A DNA stretch of 20,519 bases from DATLNF01 sp046590575 (lineage in GTDB: Bacteria > Actinomycetota > Actinomycetes > BP-191), in NCBI GenBank assembly GCA_046590575.1, contig JBKJUS010000108.1:1-20519 (forward strand), read 5' to 3'. The notes under the pieces are model-generated. The model saw only the letters and a list, made by a program, of their open reading frames with translations. It ran no database searches and was not told the DNA's origin. The position numbers were made by a program, and so were the translations under genes. Below, piece by piece: positions 6,165 through 14,068 of the stretch; positions within the stretch are counted from its first letter, which is position 1; each line of letters begins with the position of its first letter.

Positions 6165-8279
6165 ATGCGCCCGCTCCGCCGTCTCACCGCCTTCGCGGGC
6201 TCCGTGGCTCTCCTCGCCGCCGTAGCGCTCGCACCGTCCAGCTCCGCCGCCGTCGGCGAGGAGTTCAACGCCACGGCGCCCACGCAGACCGCCGGGCTCC
6301 CCGACCTCAATCGACTCGACCCGGTGCGCTTCCCCTATGACAGCGCCGTCGTGGAGCACTACCAGGTGCCGACGCGCAAGAACCCGCCCACCTGCATGCC
6401 GGCGGTCAGCATCGCCACCTGCCCGGACACCATCTGGATCGACGTCATCCGCCCCGACACCCAGGAGAAGGTGCCGGCGATCATGATGTCGTCGCCGTAC
6501 TACAACACCCTCGGCCGCGGCTACAAGGGGCAGTGCAAGACCCCGCACCAGTCGCCACCCGGCGGACTGCCCGGCTCGCCCGGGGCGCCAGGCCTCTCCG
6601 AATGCGCCAACGCGCAGACGCCCTTCCCGGAGTGGTACGACGAGTACTTCGTCCCGCGCGGCTACGCCTTCGTGGCGATGGACCTGCGCGGCACCCGCAA
6701 CTCCACCGGCTGCCAGACCTACGGGGACCGCGACGAGGTCATCGACGCCGTCGACGTCGTCGACTTCATCGCCGAGCTGGACTGGAGCAACGGAAAAGTC
6801 GGCATGACCGGCGGGTCCTACGACGGCACCATCGCCAACGGCGCCGCTGCCGAAGCCCCGATCTCCGGCAAGCACCCCGAGGCGCTCGCCGCGATCATCC
6901 CGATCCGGGCGATCGACGCCTGGTACGACTACCACTTCTTCAACGGCGTGCAGTCCTCAGGCCACGCCGCGACGCCCGCGCTCTTCACTGCCGCGCTCGC
7001 CGGTGTCGACACCCAGAACTCCGGGACCGACGACATCCTCTACCCGGTCCACGTCGCCGAGCGAAAGGCCTGCATCGCCACCCTCGGCGCGATCGTCGAC
7101 GCCGGCTACGCCCGGCCCTACGCCGACGCCGACGACGTCTTCTGGTCCGAGCGCGACTTCGTCAAGGACGCAGCCGGCTTCAAGGCGGCGACGCTGATCG
7201 TCCACGGCCTCTTCGACTTCAACGTCAAGCCGCACAACGCCGGCTATCTCTGGAGCGCCCTGCCCGCCTCGCTGCCGAAGCGGATGCTCTTCCTCAACAC
7301 CGACCACACCGACCCGCGCTGCGAGTCCACGGATGCATGCACGGCCAGCGGCCACAACATGCCGGTGCCGATCCCCGACAAGTTCGTCGAGCTCAACCAC
7401 CGTTGGTGGCTGCAGTTCCTCAAGGGCGTCGAGGCGGGCGCATTGCGCACGTCGGTCGAGGTCCAGCAGCGCAACGGTTCCTTCGCCGCGTCGTCGGCGT
7501 ACCCGGTACCCGGCACCACGTTGGTGCTGGCGCTCGGTCCAGAGGGCACGCTCGTCCCACCGGCCGGCGCCGATGAGCCCGCGACAGTGACGTACGCCGA
7601 CGGCCCCGCGCCCATCGGGACACCGACCAGCGTCAGCTTCTTCACGGCGCCGTTCACCAAGGACACCCGGCTGTCCGGCATGGTCGACTTCAACCTGATG
7701 GCCTCCACCCTGGGTCCGGACACCAGCATCGGCGTCAGCATCGCCGACCTCGGCCCTGAGGCGGCCGACGACGAGACGGCCTCCGAGGGTGCGGTGGTGG
7801 CCGCCGAGCCGGGCGACGCAGTGACGATCACCTACGCCTGGCTGCGCGCCTTCTACCGCAGCTCGGTGAAGGCCGGGCCGGAGCGCAACATCCCCAAGGG
7901 CGGCGCCCCGATGTCACCCAACGCGATGACGCCGCTGTCCTTCTCCTCGATGCACACCGACTACGTGGTCCCGAAGGGTCACCGCGTCCGGGTGCGGTTC
8001 AGCAACTCCGCGGGCGGCACGATCGCGGCCAACCTGGGCCAAGTCGTCACCCTCGCCACGGGCGCTGGGTCGACCATCACGCTGCCCATCGCCGGCGCGG
8101 CCGCCGCGGCGGCTCCGGCTCCCCCGCCGGCGCCACGCCCGGCCGTTCCGCCGGCCCCCGCACCGGCGCCGCGCCCCATGCCGCTGCCGGCCACCGGTGG
8201 CGGCCTGCCGCCGATCGCCCTCGCAATTGCCGCAACTGCCGGTCTCGGCGCGCTCGCCGTACGCCGACGCCTCACCTGA
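6165..8279 (+). CDS. Secreted, LPxTG-anchored S15/CocE-family acyl hydrolase or X-Pro dipeptidyl-peptidase-like enzyme
   Basis: Secreted alpha/beta hydrolase of 704 residues. A signal peptide (about 1-29, with arginines then LLAAVALAPSSSAA) leads into the S15/CocE catalytic domain. The nucleophile is S218 in GGSYDG, the probable acid D351 in GLFDFNVKP and the His H381 in NTDHTDPR; the D-to-H spacing suits the family. A C-terminal beta-sandwich typical of the X-Pro dipeptidyl-peptidase C domain follows (about 430-645). An Ala/Pro-rich wall-spanning linker then leads to LPATG (from about residue 674), a hydrophobic segment and RRRLT, a complete sortase signal. The start has AGAGG about 5 nt upstream. 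The substrate (proline-rich peptides, esters or others) is not readable. No sortase gene is in this window. Confidence 0.92.
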   Translation: MRPLRRLTAFAGSVALLAAVALAPSSSAAVGEEFNATAPTQTAGLPDLNRLDPVRFPYDSAVVEHYQVPTRKNPPTCMPAVSIATCPDTIWIDVIRPDTQEKVPAIMMSSPYYNTLGRGYKGQCKTPHQSPPGGLPGSPGAPGLSECANAQTPFPEWYDEYFVPRGYAFVAMDLRGTRNSTGCQTYGDRDEVIDAVDVVDFIAELDWSNGKVGMTGGSYDGTIANGAAAEAPISGKHPEALAAIIPIRAIDAWYDYHFFNGVQSSGHAATPALFTAALAGVDTQNSGTDDILYPVHVAERKACIATLGAIVDAGYARPYADADDVFWSERDFVKDAAGFKAATLIVHGLFDFNVKPHNAGYLWSALPASLPKRMLFLNTDHTDPRCESTDACTASGHNMPVPIPDKFVELNHRWWLQFLKGVEAGALRTSVEVQQRNGSFAASSAYPVPGTTLVLALGPEGTLVPPAGADEPATVTYADGPAPIGTPTSVSFFTAPFTKDTRLSGMVDFNLMASTLGPDTSIGVSIADLGPEAADDETASEGAVVAAEPGDAVTITYAWLRAFYRSSVKAGPERNIPKGGAPMSPNAMTPLSFSSMHTDYVVPKGHRVRVRFSNSAGGTIAANLGQVVTLATGAGSTITLPIAGAAAAAAPAPPPAPRPAVPPAPAPAPRPMPLPATGGGLPPIALAIAATAGLGALAVRRRLT

Positions 8280-8294
8280 CTGAGAGTCGGGCAC

Positions 8295-9101
8295 ATGCCC
8301 GGCCCGCACCTCCCTCCACCGTCGCGTCCGCTCGGCGACCCGACGCGCGGCACCACTCATCCCAACCGGCTCCGTCGGGTCGACCGCTGGCTGATCGCGA
8401 CCCAGCTCGCCCGGCTGCGCCGCTCCGCGTTCCCCGTGGTCGTCGATCTCGGCTACGGCCAGCACCCCACCACCACCGTCGAGATGACCTCGCGCCTCGC
8501 GGAGCACCTGCCGGCGGTGCGCGTCGTCGGGGTGGAGATCGACCGGGTCCGGGTCGACGCCGCACAGCCGCACGCCCACCCAGGCTTGCGGTTCACCCGC
8601 GGCGGCTTCAACCTTCCCCTGGAGCCGGACGAGCGGCCGCCCGCGATCATCCGGGCGATGAACGTGCTGCGGCAGTACGACGAAGCCGAGGCTGCGTCGG
8701 CGTGGGAGCTGCTCCGGGGCCAGCTCGGGGAGGACGGGCTGCTCGTCGAGGGCACCTGCGACGAGCTGGGCCGCCGCTGCAGCTGGGTGAGCATCGACGC
8801 GCAGGGCCCCCGGACGCTGACCTTCGCGGCGCGGGTCGCCGATCTCTCCCGCCCGTCGGAGCTGGCCGAGCGGTTGCCGAAGGCACTCATTCACCGCCAC
8901 ATCGCCGGCGAGCGAATCCACGACTTCTTCGCTGCCTGGGACGCCACGTGGCTCGAGGCGTCCCGCGCGGTCACGGCTCGGGAGCGCTGGGTCGCCGCGG
9001 CGGGCGGCCTGGTGGAGCGGGGTTGGCGGATCGGGCGCAACCCGGCGCGCTGGCGAGAGGGAGAGCTCACCGTCGCCTGGAGTGCGATCGCACCGCGCTA
9101 G
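8295..9101 (+). CDS. Class I SAM-dependent methyltransferase-like protein
   Basis: A 268-residue soluble protein with the N-terminal half of a Rossmann methyltransferase: motif I VVVDLGYGQHPTTTVEM (about residues 47-63), then VVGVEIDRVRV, where the acidic residue after strand 2 would bind the SAM ribose, and RFTRGGFNLPL and AIIRAMNVLRQY further on. The C-terminal part (DFFAAWDATW to the end) is not a familiar catalytic motif, so the substrate is unknown. It starts 16 bp after the S15 gene and is probably co-transcribed with it. The ribosome binding site is weak (GAGAG). Similar proteins occur near mshA in other actinobacteria as far as I recall, which suggests local synteny but not a function. 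Confidence 0.8.
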   Translation: MPGPHLPPPSRPLGDPTRGTTHPNRLRRVDRWLIATQLARLRRSAFPVVVDLGYGQHPTTTVEMTSRLAEHLPAVRVVGVEIDRVRVDAAQPHAHPGLRFTRGGFNLPLEPDERPPAIIRAMNVLRQYDEAEAASAWELLRGQLGEDGLLVEGTCDELGRRCSWVSIDAQGPRTLTFAARVADLSRPSELAERLPKALIHRHIAGERIHDFFAAWDATWLEASRAVTARERWVAAAGGLVERGWRIGRNPARWREGELTVAWSAIAPR

Positions 9102-9156
9102 CGCCGCGGCGTACCTGCGGCCCGCACCGATGCGCCGGCACGTCGGGACCTGGGCG

Positions 9157-9213
9157 CGAGTGGCTCAGATGTCTCGGCAGACACGCCGCTCGCCGAGTCA
9201 ACTGAGCCACTCG
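9157..9213. terminator. Large two-tier hairpin between convergent genes
   Basis: CGAGTGGCTCAG (9157-9168) and CTGAGCCACTCG (9202-9213) are perfect 12-bp complements. The 33-nt centre has its own small hairpins (TGTCT CGGC AGACA at 9170-9183, or CTCGGC with GCCGAG). It lies in the 215-bp gap between the methyltransferase and the SpoIIE gene, so a bidirectional terminator is likely. No T-run. Confidence 0.6.
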
Positions 9214-9316
9214 TACCGAGCAGCATGGCGATGCCCCCTCCCGACACGATCGTGGCTTTCGGCGCGCTCGGCACCAGGTTCCAGGCGCCAGAGAGCAGCC
9301 GTCCGGTACGCCGGCG

Positions 9317-11641
9317 CTACTCCACGACGCGCAGGACGAGGATGGCGACGTCGTCGCGAGCGCCGGCCGGCTGATTGAAGGCGACGGAGAGCACCAGGTC
9401 GGCGATCGCGTCGGCGTCGAGACCGTCGCACCGCGAGAAGACCGCGCGCAACGCCGGCTCACCGTCCGCGACCCCGCCGGCCGCCTCGTGTCGCTCGACG
9501 AGCCCGTCCGTGTAGAGCAGCAGGGAGTCACCGGGTCCGAGAACAGCGACGTCCTCCGGGCAGACCGCCGGCGTAGTGACGCCGACGAGCATGCCGGGCC
9601 GACCAACAGCCTCGACCAGCCCGGACGGTCGTCGGACGAGGGCGAGGGGATGGCCGCCGCTGGCCACAGTGACAGTGACATTGACGGCCTCGACATCGAC
9701 GCGGGCGTAACCGATGGTGCAGAACTTGCCGACCGGCACCTGGTCGAGAAGCGCGGTGTTGACCGCCTCCAGCACGACGCCCGGAGCGGGATCATGCTGG
9801 GCCACAGCGCGCAGCGTGTGACGCGCTAGCCCCGTGACAGCGGCCGCTTCCGGGCCCTTGCCGCAGACATCCCCGATGACGAATGCCCACTGCCCGCCCA
9901 CGTCCCGGAAAATGTCGTAGAAGTCACCACCGACCTCCGCCTGCAGGCCGGACGGGAGATAGCGCGCCGCGAGATCCAGTCGCGGGATGCGCGGCAGGAC
10001 CGGAGGAAGCAGGCTCGACTGCAACGCCCGGGCGACCTCGCTGCGGTCGAAGAACAGCTGCGAGTTGTCGACCGCTACCCCGGCGAGTCGGGCCAGCTCC
10101 TCGACGACAGCGACCTCGTCCGCGCCGTACTCCCGGCCGGACTCCGCCATGACCAGGGTGATCGCCCCGAGGGTGCGCCCGCGGGCGGTCAAGGGCGCAG
10201 TGATGGCAGATCGCAGACCGAGGTCGCGCACCGTGGCGAGCCAGTCGGCGCTCGGTGCGATGGACTCGAGGAATTCGTCAGAGATTCTGGGTAGGTGTTC
10301 CACCACACCGGTGCGTAGAACGGCCGCGAGCCCGGCCGGGGCGTGCGGGTCGTAGGGATAGAGCTCGTCGAGCGAGTGCGCGAGGGCCACTTTGGCTGGG
10401 TCGACATGCGCGACAGCAAGCCGTCGCACGCCGCCGTCGGGCGTCACCATGTCGACGGCACACCAGTCAGCGATCGACGGGACCGCTGACCCAGCGAGTG
10501 TGCGCAGGGTGGTCTCGTAGTCGAGTGAGGAGAGCAGGAGCCCGCTGGCCTTGGCGAGAAATCGCAGGTGGGCCGTCGCTTTGCTCTCGGCCTCGTAGAG
10601 CTGCGCGCGGGCCAGCGCCTGCGCGCACTGGCGGACCACTGCCTCAACGTGCTCAAGGTCGTCCTGACCGAACGACTGCTCCTCGGCGAACATCAGTCCG
10701 ATCGCGCCGAGCAGATTGCCGGCGGCGACCAGCGGGAGCGCCACCATCGAGCGGTCTCCGGTACGGCTGAAGTCTTGGACCGCGGGATAGCGCGCCGCCA
10801 GGTCCTCCGGCGATCGGGTGACGACGAACTCCCGGGTCCGGGCTGCCTCAGCCATCGGCACCTGCGCCGACATCGGGAAGCGGTGCCAGGGCGCAACCAG
10901 CTCCGGCGGCCAGCCGCTGGTGCCCGTGATGACGAGGTCGGTGTCGTCGAGGAGGGCAACTGCGCCGGCCCGCGCGCCGATCGATCGCAAGCCGTGCTGG
11001 ATCGTGACGTCGACGATCTCGTCGTAGGTGACAGCGTCGGCCAGGGCACCGGCCAGCTCGTGCAGGCTGCGGTAGCGCGCCGCTGTCCGTTCAGCCAGCA
11101 GCTCACGCTTCCTGGCGTCGCCCGCAATACGGTGGTGCTCGACGGCCAGCGCCAGCCTCTCGGCAGCAACCTCGACCGCTGCGATATCCGTCGCGCCGAA
11201 GACTTTGGCGGACTTCGCGCCGACGACGAGCACGCCAATGATCGTGCTGTCGACGCACATCGGCGCCGCTGCCGCCGACCGAATCTCCCGCGCGGTCAAC
11301 GTCGGGCTGATGGTGTGCAGCTCCTGGGCGTCCTCGACGATGACGACGGCCTCGCAGGTGACGACCCGACCCGCTAGACCCTCCCCTCGAGCGAGCCGCA
11401 CGGCATCCGCCCCGTCAACCTCGAGTCCCACTGACGCACTCACCACGAGATCGCCCGTCGCCTCGTCGACCAGCAGGATGCTCGCGATGTCTACCCCGCA
11501 GATCGACCTCGTGCGCGCGAGGAGCTCGACGAGGCGATCGTCGTACGGGAGCCGGACGAGCCTGGGGTCGAGCAGCTGTCGCAGCCGGTCTACGGCGTCC
11601 AGCGACGTGTCGGCGTCGGCGTCGGCTTCCTGGCGAGGCAT
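9317..11641 (-). CDS. Three-GAF-domain SpoIIE-type PP2C serine phosphatase
   Basis: Cytoplasmic signalling phosphatase of 774 residues. Three GAF sensor domains are visible (about 35-170, 195-345 and 360-530; for example RLARGEGLAGRVV in the first and RSAITAPLTARGRTLGAITLVM in the third). The C-terminal SpoIIE/RsbU-type PP2C domain (about 540-774) begins ALQSSLLPPVLP. Metal-binding aspartates are D573 (GGDFYD), D591 (GDVCGKG) and D763/D764 (ARDDVAIL), so it should be active. Such enzymes usually dephosphorylate anti-anti-sigma (STAS) proteins, but no STAS or RsbW-type kinase gene lies in the window, so the partner is elsewhere. No transmembrane segment. ATG 11641 has no ribosome binding site but has TAACGT 6 nt upstream. 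Confidence 0.94.
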   Translation of the reverse strand: MPRQEADADADTSLDAVDRLRQLLDPRLVRLPYDDRLVELLARTRSICGVDIASILLVDEATGDLVVSASVGLEVDGADAVRLARGEGLAGRVVTCEAVVIVEDAQELHTISPTLTAREIRSAAAAPMCVDSTIIGVLVVGAKSAKVFGATDIAAVEVAAERLALAVEHHRIAGDARKRELLAERTAARYRSLHELAGALADAVTYDEIVDVTIQHGLRSIGARAGAVALLDDTDLVITGTSGWPPELVAPWHRFPMSAQVPMAEAARTREFVVTRSPEDLAARYPAVQDFSRTGDRSMVALPLVAAGNLLGAIGLMFAEEQSFGQDDLEHVEAVVRQCAQALARAQLYEAESKATAHLRFLAKASGLLLSSLDYETTLRTLAGSAVPSIADWCAVDMVTPDGGVRRLAVAHVDPAKVALAHSLDELYPYDPHAPAGLAAVLRTGVVEHLPRISDEFLESIAPSADWLATVRDLGLRSAITAPLTARGRTLGAITLVMAESGREYGADEVAVVEELARLAGVAVDNSQLFFDRSEVARALQSSLLPPVLPRIPRLDLAARYLPSGLQAEVGGDFYDIFRDVGGQWAFVIGDVCGKGPEAAAVTGLARHTLRAVAQHDPAPGVVLEAVNTALLDQVPVGKFCTIGYARVDVEAVNVTVTVASGGHPLALVRRPSGLVEAVGRPGMLVGVTTPAVCPEDVAVLGPGDSLLLYTDGLVERHEAAGGVADGEPALRAVFSRCDGLDADAIADLVLSVAFNQPAGARDDVAILVLRVVE

Positions 11642-11647
11642 CCCGAC

Positions 11648-11653
11648 ACGTTA
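11648..11653 (-). promoter_or_regulatory. Predicted -10 of a leaderless SpoIIE-phosphatase promoter
   Basis: TAACGT on the minus strand, 6 nt before ATG 11641, with no Shine-Dalgarno between. It lies in the 43-bp gap after the alpha/beta hydrolase gene, so the phosphatase may have its own promoter besides read-through from upstream. Confidence 0.4.
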
Positions 11654-11684
11654 CCGCCGTACGCCGCCCACGCCCCTCGACCGC

Positions 11685-12479
11685 TCACACCGGACCAGTG
11701 AGGAATCCCGCGATCAGCGAGCGCAGGGTGGCCCGCTCGCGCAGCATCGACCAGGGCCGATCGAAGACGTGCAGCCGGGCAGCCGGCAGCGCGGCAGCGA
11801 GGTCGCGGGCGAGATCCGCCGGATGCGACTCGTCGCCCTCGTGCGCGACCACCAACGAGCGGCAGGTCACCGACGCGAGCGCCGCCCGGTCGGCGATCGG
11901 CGCGTAGGACGGCAGCGCTCGGATGGCCCGAGCAACCCCGGCCCGGCACATGCGCTCGGCCCGCTCGCGCATCACCCGGTCCACCCCACGCCGCGCGGCC
12001 ACGTCGGGCGGCAGGGCGGCGGCAAGGTGGGCCGTCAGCCGGTCGACGTCACCCGCATCGATCAGCGCCGCGGTCCGGGCGAGGTCGGAGTCGGGGTCGG
12101 CCGGGCGCAGCTGGTCCAGGCCCGCCGGGAGGACGAAGACCGCGCGGTCGAACCGGTGAGGCGCCTCGACGAGGAGGGCGAGGAGGGCCCCCGAGCCCAG
12201 CGACACCCCGAGGCAGCTGCGGGCACCGACATGGTCGGCCACCGCTCGCAGGTCGCGCGTGGCAGAGGGGTAACCCCAGAGTCCCGGCTGCTCCGCCGGT
12301 GTACCGCTCGGACCATGGCCGCGGAAGTGGAAGAAGACGCGGGTGCCGGTCACTCCGCTGGCGAGGAACCGGATGTCCTCGATCGACGATGCGACGCCGT
12401 GCGCGAACAGCGTCGTCGGTGCGCCGGTGCCGTGAACCTCGTAATGCAGCGCCGCCTCGGCAGTCTCGAGCATCGCCAT
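11685..12479 (-). CDS. Alpha/beta hydrolase without an obvious catalytic histidine
   Basis: A 264-residue soluble alpha/beta-hydrolase-fold protein. It shows the HG oxyanion region LFAHGVASS (H27, G28), FRGHGPSG (residues 52-59), the nucleophile elbow GVSLGSG with S93, and an acidic VVAHEGDESHP near residue 219. After that the usual GH motif near the C-terminus is replaced by RLHVFDRPWSMLRERA, so the canonical third triad residue is not visible; the enzyme may use another His or have an altered reaction. The ATG at 12479 lies 2 nt after the aldo/keto reductase stop (TAATCATG), so it is coupled. The same frame is open further upstream to 12851, but that part only shadows the reductase. Confidence 0.86.
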   Translation of the reverse strand: MAMLETAEAALHYEVHGTGAPTTLFAHGVASSIEDIRFLASGVTGTRVFFHFRGHGPSGTPAEQPGLWGYPSATRDLRAVADHVGARSCLGVSLGSGALLALLVEAPHRFDRAVFVLPAGLDQLRPADPDSDLARTAALIDAGDVDRLTAHLAAALPPDVAARRGVDRVMRERAERMCRAGVARAIRALPSYAPIADRAALASVTCRSLVVAHEGDESHPADLARDLAAALPAARLHVFDRPWSMLRERATLRSLIAGFLTGPV

Positions 12480-12481
12480 GA

Positions 12482-13444
12482 TTAGAGCGGCCCCGGGACG
12501 ATCTCCTCGATCGCCGACACGTCCTCGGGGGTGGGTTCCCACCCGCCGGCTTGGGCGTTGGCGCGCACCTGGTCCGGTCGGGTAGCCCCGGCGATCACCG
12601 ACCCCACGGCTGGCTGCGCGGCGAGACCGCCGATCGCGACATGCAGCAGAGTGACACCGACCGACTGCGCGTACGCCGTGAGCGCGTCGATCCGGTCGAA
12701 AGCCGCTTCGCTGAGAACTTCGGCGGCGCGGACGGCGTTGTTGCCGAGTCGGGTGCCCTCGGGCGGCGGATTGCCGCGCTGGTACTTGCCGGTGAGCGCG
12801 CCGTTGGCGAGCGGAAAGAACGGCAGGAGCCCTACGCCCACGTGCTCGCACGCCGGGATGACGTCACTCTCGATCCCGCGCTCGAGCAGGCTGTAGTGGT
12901 TTTGCGCGCTGATGAAGTGTGCCCGTCCCTCGGTGCGCGCCGTCCAGTCGGCGTCGACGATCTGCCAGCCGCTGAAGTTGGAGCTGCCGACGTAGCGGAC
13001 CAGGCCCTCCTTCACCAACTCGTCGAGCGCGGCCAGCGTCTCCTCGATCGGCGTGAGCGGGTCGGGTTCGTGCTGCTGGTAGAGGTCGATGTGGTCAGTC
13101 TGCAAGCGACGCAGGCTGTCGCGCACCGCGCGCCGGATGTAGAGCCGCGAGCCGCGGGCGGCGTACGCCGGGCCGCCCATGTCGTGCCCGAACTTGGTCG
13201 CGAGCACCATCTCGTCACGGCGACCGTGCTTACGGAGCCACTCTCCGATGACCTCCTCGCTGCCGCCCTTGTTGCCGTAGGTGTCGGCGGTGTCGAGCAG
13301 CGTGACGCCGGCGTCGAGCGCCGCGGTGATCGTGGCAAAAGCGTCGTCATCACTGCAGCGGTACCGGAAGTTGTTGCAGCCCAGCCCGACTACCGAGACG
13401 GAGAGCCCGCTGTCACCGAGCTGCCGATAGCGCATATCCATCAT
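12482..13444 (-). CDS. Aldo/keto reductase
   Basis: NADPH-dependent oxidoreductase of the AKR superfamily, TIM-barrel, 320 residues, reducing aldehydes or ketones; substrate unknown. The full catalytic tetrad is visible: D51 and Y56 (LLDTADTYG), K84 (VLATKFG) and H125 (LYQQHEPDPLTP). VRYVGSSNFSGWQI and the C-terminal SVIAGATRPDQVRANAQA cofactor-binding region are also typical. Three closely spaced ATGs occur (13444, 13441, 13435). I use 13444 because TAAGGT lies 7 nt upstream, indicating a leaderless start; a longer frame to 13537 covers intergenic DNA. It is the first gene of a coupled pair with the alpha/beta hydrolase and is divergent from the secreted paralogues. Confidence 0.94.
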   Translation of the reverse strand: MMDMRYRQLGDSGLSVSVVGLGCNNFRYRCSDDDAFATITAALDAGVTLLDTADTYGNKGGSEEVIGEWLRKHGRRDEMVLATKFGHDMGGPAYAARGSRLYIRRAVRDSLRRLQTDHIDLYQQHEPDPLTPIEETLAALDELVKEGLVRYVGSSNFSGWQIVDADWTARTEGRAHFISAQNHYSLLERGIESDVIPACEHVGVGLLPFFPLANGALTGKYQRGNPPPEGTRLGNNAVRAAEVLSEAAFDRIDALTAYAQSVGVTLLHVAIGGLAAQPAVGSVIAGATRPDQVRANAQAGGWEPTPEDVSAIEEIVPGPL

Positions 13445-13451
13445 GACGGGG

Positions 13452-13457
13452 ACCTTA
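13452..13457 (-). promoter_or_regulatory. Predicted -10 of a leaderless aldo/keto reductase promoter
   Basis: TAAGGT on the minus strand lies exactly 7 nt before ATG 13444; no Shine-Dalgarno is present. Confidence 0.45.
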
Positions 13458-13539
13458 GCGGCCTGAGCGGACGAGCAGGTCCTGCGCCCCACGACGGCGA
13501 ACTCACCCTGCAGCACCGCCTCGATTCCTTGGAGCAATC

Positions 13540-14064
13540 ATGCGCCTTCCTCACGTCCTCGTGCCGCTGGCTCTCACCACGCTGCTGGCCTCCAGCGCGC
13601 TGGCCGCGCCGAAGCCTCAGCTCACCGATCCCAAGGGCGACCATCCGGTCGCGGCCGGCGACATCATCTCGGCCACGCTGTCCACGCTGAAGGGCGGCAA
13701 GGGCAAGCTGCAGATCGACCTCGTGGTCGCCGCGGCGCCGTCGACGTACTCCTACTCCGTGAACTTCGTCGCAGGTGACTGCAGCTTCGGTGCGATCTAC
13801 TACGGCCACCCCTTCGAAGGAGTCTTCTCCCGGTCGGGGATCGGCTGCCGGATCGCCGGCAGCACGTCGCTGCCGGAAGGCTCGTACAAGATCAAGGGCT
13901 CGACGATCACCTTCCTCGTGCCGCTTGCCGGCGACCTGAAGAAGGGTGTGACCGTCACCGACATCACTGCGAACACCGTGCCGAGCGGCGTGATCAGCGG
14001 CGGTGCCGCGGCGATGCTCGGCGACCAGGCAGAAACCGACACGACCTACACGATCGGCAGTTGA
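13540..14064 (+). CDS. Small secreted protein of unknown function, paralogue 1
   Basis: Not recognised. A 174-residue exported protein with a clear signal peptide (MRLPHVLVPLALTTLLASSALA, cleavage near residue 22/23). The mature part begins PKPQLTDPKGDHP, is rich in short beta-strand-like stretches (KLQIDLVVAAA, STITFLVPLAG), and has just two cysteines, C81 (VAGDCSF) and C103 (GIGC), a plausible disulfide. It ends DTTYTIGS. GGAG at 13531-13534 is a good ribosome binding site. A second, roughly half-identical copy follows 4 bp after the stop, so this is a tandem duplication. The DPKGD start and beta-rich layout suggest an Ig-like or adhesin-type beta-sandwich, but that is a guess. Confidence 0.85.
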   Translation: MRLPHVLVPLALTTLLASSALAAPKPQLTDPKGDHPVAAGDIISATLSTLKGGKGKLQIDLVVAAAPSTYSYSVNFVAGDCSFGAIYYGHPFEGVFSRSGIGCRIAGSTSLPEGSYKIKGSTITFLVPLAGDLKKGVTVTDITANTVPSGVISGGAAAMLGDQAETDTTYTIGS

Positions 14065-14068
14065 CCAG

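Noticed and set aside
5232..6935. Long minus-strand open frame of 567 codons across the mshA/nitrobindin/S15 region.
   Set aside because: It runs antisense over three well-supported genes and their intergenic DNA, shows no domain, and is the usual GC-rich shadow frame.
12480..12851. N-terminal extension of the alpha/beta hydrolase frame.
   Set aside because: It overlaps the aldo/keto reductase in another frame, is Arg-rich shadow sequence, and a coupled ATG exists at 12479.
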